DNA from: Acidimicrobiales bacterium
Lineage (GTDB): Bacteria; Actinomycetota; Acidimicrobiia; Acidimicrobiales; RAAP-2
Assembly (NCBI GenBank): GCA_030044045.1
Contig: JASHWO010000065.1
Coordinates: forward strand, 1-10,286
Reading direction: 5' to 3'
Length of the DNA stretch: 10,286 nucleotides
In this document: positions 6,890 to 10,286 of the stretch, one piece after another
Position numbering within the stretch: the first letter of the stretch is position 1
How the letters are laid out: every line of letters starts with the position of its first letter
The notes under the pieces: model-generated
What the model was told of the DNA's origin: nothing
What the model saw: the letters and a program-made list of their open reading frames with translations, nothing else
The model's database searches: none
Made by a program: the position numbers and the translations under genes

Positions 6890-6895
6890 ACGTGA

Positions 6896-6940
6896 GCCCG
6901 CCCGTCCCGCCGGGGCTGGCCCCTGGCGGGACGGGCGGGC
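6896..6940 (+). terminator. 20-bp GC hairpin, candidate terminator or attenuator after map
   Basis: Bases 6896-6915 pair with 6921-6940 over 20 bp, all Watson-Crick except one G-U, around the 5-base loop CTGGC. The innermost 4 bp and the 15-bp CCCGCCCGTCCCGCC/GGCGGGACGGGCGGG arm are read directly from the sequence. No T-run follows (ATCCGGTAAG), so it is not a classical intrinsic terminator. U-less hairpin terminators have been proposed in high-GC actinobacteria. It sits at the natural boundary between the spc/adk/map part and the infA/alpha part, so terminator, attenuator or RNA-stabilising roles are all possible. Confidence 0.55.
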
Positions 6941-6946
6941 ATCCGG

Positions 6947-6952
6947 TAAGCT
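6947..6952 (+). promoter_or_regulatory. Weak candidate -10 element for infA
   Basis: TAAGCT fits the actinobacterial TAnnnT -10 pattern and stands out in a very GC-rich gap. No convincing TTGACA-like -35 is visible; the expected place overlaps the 3' arm of the large hairpin. This is a suggestion only. Confidence 0.22.
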
Positions 6953-7056
6953 GCCCGTTCGGCCCGCCGGCCGGTCCCTGCCGGGACTGCCGGTACCGGC
7001 CAGCCGTTATCGCACCGTTCCGGCCCCGCGCCGCCGGCCCGGTGCCGGAACGAGTC
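6953..7056 (+). promoter_or_regulatory. Structured infA leader region
   Basis: The rest of the 242-base map-infA gap is non-coding as far as I can see. It contains a 7-bp hairpin around CGGTCCC/GGGACTG (one G-U), a 12-base perfect palindrome GCCGGTACCGGC (6989-7000), and a 9-bp stem CGTTCCGGC/GCCGGAACG (7016-7024 with 7044-7052) ending five bases before the infA Shine-Dalgarno. At this G+C content some pairing is expected by chance. The last stem is the most plausible functional one because of its position. Confidence 0.35.
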
Positions 7057-7062
7057 GAGGAG
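7057..7062 (+). promoter_or_regulatory. Shine-Dalgarno pointing to a CTG start for infA
   Basis: GAGGAG lies six bases before CTG 7069 and is the only good ribosome-binding site in the area. No ATG, GTG or TTG is in frame at a suitable distance downstream. The next upstream in-frame start, GTG 7042, has no Shine-Dalgarno and lies inside a stem-loop. Confidence 0.7.
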
Positions 7063-7068
7063 AGTCAC

Positions 7069-7293
7069 CTGCCCAAGCCCAAGGAAGATGCCATCGTGCT
7101 GGAAGGCACGGTGGTGGAGCCGCTCCCCAACGCCATGTTCCGCGTGGAGCTCGAGAACGGGCACAAGGTGTTGGCGCACAGCTCGGGGAAGATGCGGATG
7201 CACCGGATCCGTATCCTCCCCGGGGACAAGGTCCAGGTGGAGATCACCCCCTACGACCTGAACCGGGGGCGGATCACCTACCGGTACAAGTAG
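7069..7293 (+). CDS. infA: Translation initiation factor IF-1, apparent CTG start
   Basis: IF-1 occupies the 30S A site during initiation and is a single S1/OB-fold. From CTG 7069 the product is 74 residues, the usual size (72-73). Its reading is (L)[53 protein letters not shown], and [17 protein letters not shown], matching the family from end to end. Two usually conserved positions differ: AHISGK reads AHSSGK (S38) and the common Tyr before IRILPGD is Arg (R46). The start is unusual. CTG has ideal spacing to GAGGAG, and the alternative GTG at 7042 would add nine residues (VPERVEESH) that lack family support. The gene begins the alpha part of the cluster, possibly with its own promoter in the gap upstream. 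Confidence 0.93.
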   Translation: MPKPKEDAIVLEGTVVEPLPNAMFRVELENGHKVLAHSSGKMRMHRIRILPGDKVQVEITPYDLNRGRITYRYK

Positions 7294-7318
7294 TGACGGA
7301 GAGACTGAGGAACCCACG

Positions 7319-7432
7319 ATGAAGGTCCGGCCGAGCGTGAAGCCGATCTGCGAGAAGTGCAAGGTCATCCGCCGGCACGGGCGCGTCGTGGTGATCTGCG
7401 ACAACCCCCGGCACAAGCAGCGGCAGGGATAG
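7319..7432 (+). CDS. rpmJ: 50S ribosomal protein L36, zinc type
   Basis: L36 is the smallest 50S protein and stabilises 23S rRNA near the L7/L12 stalk base. The 37-residue frame reads [19 protein letters not shown], then [18 protein letters not shown], the exact length and pattern of the family. The zinc ligands C11, C14, C27 and H32 are present, so this is the zinc-containing form. The ATG is preceded by TGAGG at 7306-7310 and follows infA by 25 bases. The rpsM ribosome-binding site overlaps its stop codon. Confidence 0.97.
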   Translation: MKVRPSVKPICEKCKVIRRHGRVVVICDNPRHKQRQG

Positions 7433-7441
7433 GAGGAAGGC

Positions 7442-7819
7442 ATGGCCCGCATCGCCGGTGTGGACATCCCACGCGAGAAGCGCCTGGAGGTGTCGCTCAC
7501 CTACATCTACGGCGTCGGCCGGACGCAGGCGCAGGAGATCTGCGCCCGTACCAGCGTCGACCCGGGCACCCGGGTGCGCGACCTCACCGACGAGGAGGTC
7601 GTCCGCCTGCGGAACGACATCGACACCAACCTGCGGGTCGAGGGCGACCTGCGGCGGGACGTCTCCCAGGACATCAAGCGCAAGATGGAGATCAACTGCT
7701 ACCAGGGCGTGCGCCACCGGAAGGGGCTGCCCGTCCACGGGCAGCGCACCCACACCAACGCCCGCACCCGCAAGGGGCCGAAGAAGACCGTCGCCGGGAA
7801 GAAGAAGGTGCGCAAGTAA
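7442..7819 (+). CDS. rpsM: 30S ribosomal protein S13
   Basis: S13 sits in the 30S head, contacts the P-site tRNA through its C-terminal tail, and bridges to L5 in the 50S. The 125-residue product has [20 protein letters not shown], then [14 protein letters not shown] with the helix-hairpin-helix region (residues 12-30), and [20 protein letters not shown]. The family signature [20 protein letters not shown] and a lysine-rich end follow. AGGAGG at 7431-7436 gives five-base spacing to the ATG. The TAA stop shares its last base with the rpsK ATG (TAATG), so S13 and S11 are likely translated in a coupled way. Confidence 0.98.
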   Translation: MARIAGVDIPREKRLEVSLTYIYGVGRTQAQEICARTSVDPGTRVRDLTDEEVVRLRNDIDTNLRVEGDLRRDVSQDIKRKMEINCYQGVRHRKGLPVHGQRTHTNARTRKGPKKTVAGKKKVRK

Positions 7820-8223
7820 TGGCCAAGCCCACCAAGCAGCAGGGGGCCCGCCGCCCCCGCCGCCGCGAGCGCAAGAACGTCAGCTACGGCGTGGCGCACA
7901 TCAAGAGCTCCTTCAACAACACCATCGTGGCCATTGCCGACCCCGAGGGCAACGTGCTGGCCTGGGCGTCGGCCGGCAACGTGGGCTTCAAGGGCTCGCG
8001 CAAGTCGACGCCCTTCGCCGCCCAGCTGGCCGCCGAGGCCTGCGCCCGCCGGGCCATGGAGCACGGGGTGCGCAAGGTCGACGTGCTGGTCCGGGGGCCG
8101 GGCTCGGGCCGGGAGACGGCCATCCGTTCCCTGGCCGCCGCCGGCATCGAGGTGGTCGGCATCAAGGACGTGACTCCCATCCCCCACAACGGGTGCCGCC
8201 CCAAGAAGCGGCGGCGGGTCTAG
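7819..8223 (+). CDS. rpsK: 30S ribosomal protein S11
   Basis: S11 is part of the 30S platform by the mRNA exit and the Shine-Dalgarno cleft. The 134-residue product has a basic N-terminal arm ([20 protein letters not shown]), the [18 protein letters not shown] core strand, [20 protein letters not shown], and the [20 protein letters not shown] segment. The C-terminal motif is [15 protein letters not shown]. The Asn-Gly pair in PHNGC (N124-G125) is the site that carries isoaspartate in E. coli S11 (family knowledge). ATG 7819 overlaps the S13 stop by one base, and the gene ends two bases before rpsD. Confidence 0.98.
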   Translation: MAKPTKQQGARRPRRRERKNVSYGVAHIKSSFNNTIVAIADPEGNVLAWASAGNVGFKGSRKSTPFAAQLAAEACARRAMEHGVRKVDVLVRGPGSGRETAIRSLAAAGIEVVGIKDVTPIPHNGCRPKKRRRV

Positions 8224-8225
8224 TC

Positions 8226-8873
8226 ATGGCCCGCTACACCGGACCCGTCTGCCGGCTCTGCCGGCGCGAGCGCACCAAGCTCTTCTTGAAGGGCGAGCGC
8301 TGCTACTCGCTGAAGTGCCCCGTCTCCGAGGCGGTCACCGACCGGCACAGCCGGGCCTACCCGCCGGGCGAGCACGGCCGCGACCGGGTGCGCCAGGGCT
8401 CCGAGTACCTGACCCAGCTCCGGGAGAAGCAGAAGGCCCGCCGGATCTACGGCCTCCTGGAGAAGCAGTTCCGGAACCTCTACGAGGAGGCCAGCCGCCA
8501 GCCGGGGATCACCGGCGAGAACCTGCTGCGGATGCTGGAGCTGCGCCTGGACAACGTGGTGTTCCGGGCTGGTTGGGGCGCCTCCCGGCGCCAGGCCCGC
8601 CAGTTCGTCCGCCACGGGCACGTGCTAGTCGACGGCAAGCGGGTGACCATCCCCAGCTACCGAGTCCGCAAGGGCCAGACGGTGTCGCTGAAGGCGCCCT
8701 CACGAGAGATGTTCGTCGTGCGGCGGAACATGGACACCCTGGACCGCCAGTCGCCCCCGTGGCTGGAGGCCGGCGACGCCGGGTTCGCCGTGGAGGTGCT
8801 GAACCCGCCCCTGCGGGAGCACATCGACGAGCCGGTGCAGGAACAGCTCATCGTCGAGCTCTACTCGAAGTAG
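8226..8873 (+). CDS. rpsD: 30S ribosomal protein S4, zinc-containing form
   Basis: S4 nucleates 30S assembly on the 5' domain of 16S rRNA and, in E. coli, represses the alpha operon. The 215-residue product begins [20 protein letters not shown] and has the Cys4 set C9, C12, C26 and C31 of the zinc form. It continues with [30 protein letters not shown], and the S4 RNA-binding domain: [40 protein letters not shown], and [10 protein letters not shown]. The C-terminal [24 protein letters not shown] is family-typical. No S4 target pseudoknot was identified upstream of rpsM. The start at ATG 8226 follows the S11 stop directly. Confidence 0.98.
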   Translation: MARYTGPVCRLCRRERTKLFLKGERCYSLKCPVSEAVTDRHSRAYPPGEHGRDRVRQGSEYLTQLREKQKARRIYGLLEKQFRNLYEEASRQPGITGENLLRMLELRLDNVVFRAGWGASRRQARQFVRHGHVLVDGKRVTIPSYRVRKGQTVSLKAPSREMFVVRRNMDTLDRQSPPWLEAGDAGFAVEVLNPPLREHIDEPVQEQLIVELYSK

Positions 8874-8902
8874 CAGACCCCCGGGAACCGAGGAGCCACC
8901 GA

Positions 8903-9841
8903 ATGCTCATCATCCAACGACCCACCGTCGAGGCCGTCGACGAGGAGCGGGACCACCGGCAGCGCTTCGCCGTGGGGCCGCTCGACCCCGGGTTCGGCCA
9001 CACGCTGGGGAACTCCCTGCGCCGCACCCTGCTGTCGTCGATCCCCGGCGCCGCCGTGACCCAGGTCCGCTTCGACGAGGCCCTGCACGAGTTCACCACC
9101 CTGCCCGGGGTCAAGGAGGACGTCACCGACATCATCCTGAACCTGAAGGATCTGCTGGTCCGGGTGGCCTCGGACGAGGCGGTGACCCTGCGGATCGACA
9201 AGCGGGGCCCGGGCGACGTCACGGCCGCCGACCTCCAGACCACGGCAGACGTGGAGGTGCTCAACCCCGACCTGCACATCGCCTCGCTGAACGCCAAGGG
9301 CCGATTGGCCCTCGACGTCACCGTGGAGCGGGGGCGGGGCTACGTGTCGGCCGACCGGAACAAGCGCTCGTCCACCATCGGGGTGATCCCCGTCGACTCC
9401 ATCTTCTCGCCGGTGCGGCGGGTGACCTTCGACGTGGAGCCGGTGCGGGTCGAGCAGTCCACCGACTTCGACCGGCTGGTGCTGGACATCGAGACCGACG
9501 GCTCCCTCTCGCCCCGGGAGGCCCTGGCCTCGGCCGGCGACACCCTGCGCACCCTGGTCAGCCTGGTGGCCGACCTGGAGGAGGCGCCGCAGGGACTGGA
9601 GCTGGGCGAGACGGGCACGGTGAGCAACGGCTCACCCGACCTGGACCTGCGGATCGAGGATCTCGACCTCTCCGAGCGGCCGCGCAACTGCCTGAAGCGG
9701 GCCCAGGTCAACACCATCGGCGACCTGGTGGACAAGACCCTCGACGACCTGCTGGCCATCACCAACTTCGGCCAGAAGTCACTGGACGAGGTGATCCAGC
9801 GGCTCGACGAGCGGGGCCTGTCGCTCCGCACGAAGGAGTAG
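8903..9841 (+). CDS. rpoA: DNA-directed RNA polymerase subunit alpha
   Basis: Alpha dimerises to start RNA polymerase assembly and contacts activators and UP elements through its C-terminal domain. The 312-residue protein has the N-terminal assembly domain with [20 protein letters not shown] (residues 21-40), the [20 protein letters not shown] insert region, [10 protein letters not shown], and the second dimerisation segment [17 protein letters not shown]. The C-terminal domain (about 245-312) has [20 protein letters not shown] with R259, N262 and C263 matching E. coli R265, N268 and C269, then [25 protein letters not shown] at 8891-8895 has seven-base spacing to ATG 8903. It is full length and ordinary for actinobacteria, although the acidic tail is short. 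Confidence 0.98.
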   Translation: MLIIQRPTVEAVDEERDHRQRFAVGPLDPGFGHTLGNSLRRTLLSSIPGAAVTQVRFDEALHEFTTLPGVKEDVTDIILNLKDLLVRVASDEAVTLRIDKRGPGDVTAADLQTTADVEVLNPDLHIASLNAKGRLALDVTVERGRGYVSADRNKRSSTIGVIPVDSIFSPVRRVTFDVEPVRVEQSTDFDRLVLDIETDGSLSPREALASAGDTLRTLVSLVADLEEAPQGLELGETGTVSNGSPDLDLRIEDLDLSERPRNCLKRAQVNTIGDLVDKTLDDLLAITNFGQKSLDEVIQRLDERGLSLRTKE

Positions 9842-9845
9842 GCCG

Positions 9846-10199
9846 ATGCAGGGAACCCCCAAGCGCGGCCGCCGGCTGGGCGGCGACGCGGCGCACCAGA
9901 AGGCCATGCTGGGCAACCTGGTGGCCTCGCTCATCGCCGCCGAGTCCCTGGTCACCACCGAGACGAAGGCCAAGGCCATGCGCCCGGTGGCCGAGAAGTG
10001 CATCACCGCCGCCCGCAAGGGCGGGGTGCACCAGCGGCGCCGGGTGGTAGCGCTGATCCGGGACAAGGACATGGCCTACAAGCTCTTCCAGGAGATCGGC
10101 CCCCGCTACGCCGACCGGCCCGGCGGGTACACCCGGATCCTGAAGTTGGGGCCGCGCCCGGGGGACAACGCCCCCATGGCCCGCATCGAGCTGGTCTGA
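9846..10199 (+). CDS. rplQ: 50S ribosomal protein L17
   Basis: L17 lies near the peptide exit tunnel of the 50S. The 117-residue product opens [20 protein letters not shown], with the family helix [20 protein letters not shown], then [19 protein letters not shown]. The C-terminal part is [38 protein letters not shown]. This is the minimal L17 length; several actinobacteria carry a long acidic tail after MARIELV that is absent here. AAGGAG at 9833-9838, overlapping the rpoA end, is seven bases before the ATG. The gene is followed directly by a probable truA start. Confidence 0.97.
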   Translation: MQGTPKRGRRLGGDAAHQKAMLGNLVASLIAAESLVTTETKAKAMRPVAEKCITAARKGGVHQRRRVVALIRDKDMAYKLFQEIGPRYADRPGGYTRILKLGPRPGDNAPMARIELV

Positions 10200-10207
10200 G
10201 GTCGCTG

Positions 10208-10286
10208 GTGGCGCCCGGGGCGCCCACGGCTCCGGCGCCCGTACCCCCGTCGCCAGTGCCGCCCGGCCACCGCCGCTGGAAGCTGG
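10208..10286 (+). CDS. truA: Probable start of tRNA pseudouridine synthase A, cut by window edge
   Basis: Only 26 codons are visible. From GTG 10208 they read VAPGAPTAPAPVPPSPVPPG followed by HRRWKL. TruA proteins usually begin their core with a segment like RWKLVLEYDGTGFHG, and truA follows rplQ in many actinobacteria and Firmicutes, so the context supports the call. GAGG at 10198-10201, overlapping the rplQ stop, gives six-base spacing. A second GTG (10256) would remove most of the Pro/Ala-rich lead. The enzyme makes pseudouridine at tRNA positions 38-40. The core cannot be checked here. Confidence 0.5.
   Translation, partial: MAPGAPTAPAPVPPSPVPPGHRRWKL

Noticed and set aside
6989..7000. 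12-base perfect palindrome GCCGGTACCGGC as an operator
   Set aside because: Only G, C and one TA step, single copy, no known regulator pattern. It is easily produced by chance in this leader, so it is noted but not called separately.
7042..7071. GTG 7042 as the infA start
   Set aside because: It has no Shine-Dalgarno, lies inside a predicted stem, and adds nine residues without family support. CTG 7069 has ideal spacing to GAGGAG.
10212..10245. Possible fourth, degenerate repeat copy at the truA start (CGCCCGGGGC, APGAPT-like reading)
   Set aside because: Only about ten bases match the inverted copy A edge, and neither hairpin is kept. This is within chance at this base composition.
1..10286. 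CRISPR arrays, tRNA or rRNA genes, transposases, phage or defence genes
   Set aside because: None seen. Every substantial frame on the plus strand belongs to the ribosomal-protein cluster, and the repeats found are too few and irregular for CRISPR.

Overview
The window is a stretch of the bacterial spc and alpha ribosomal-protein operons, all on the + strand. The order is rplN(partial)-rplX-rplE-rpsN-rpsH-rplF-rplR-rpsE-rpmD-rplO-secY-adk-map-infA-rpmJ-rpsM-rpsK-rpsD-rpoA-rplQ-truA(partial). The very high G+C content, GTG starts, zinc-type S14/S4/L36/L24, S8 opening [13 protein letters not shown], and the fused spc-alpha order with adk, map and infA point to a high-GC actinobacterium. A deep lineage such as Acidimicrobiia is my guess from sequence flavour and has not been tested.

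Layout: bases 1-5389 hold the spc part (L14 to SecY). Many junctions overlap by 1 or 4 bases (TGATG or GTGA), as expected for translational coupling. Bases 5397-6826 encode adenylate kinase and methionine aminopeptidase. A 242-base gap (6827-7068) follows, with a 20-bp GC hairpin and a structured leader. The alpha part (IF-1, L36, S13, S11, S4, RpoA, L17) runs from 7069 to 10199, and the likely start of truA runs off the right end. Together the genes make ribosomal subunits, the SecYEG channel, an initiation factor, the N-terminal Met-removing enzyme, a nucleotide-balance enzyme and the RNA polymerase alpha subunit.

The gene content is ordinary, but the spaces between genes are not. A family of about 60-76-base, double-hairpin dispersed repeats occurs three times: between rpsH and rplF (1794-1869), inside the 3' end of rpmD (3529-3590), and inverted just after map (6829-6889). 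Copies 2 and 3 match in about 58 of 63 hand-aligned columns although they lie in opposite orientation at unrelated loci. Copy 2 is read in frame and gives L30 an unusual C-terminal tail of about 22 residues. In both + copies the second hairpin ends just before the Shine-Dalgarno sequence of the next gene. The second notable point is infA, whose only well-placed start codon is CTG behind a strong Shine-Dalgarno sequence.
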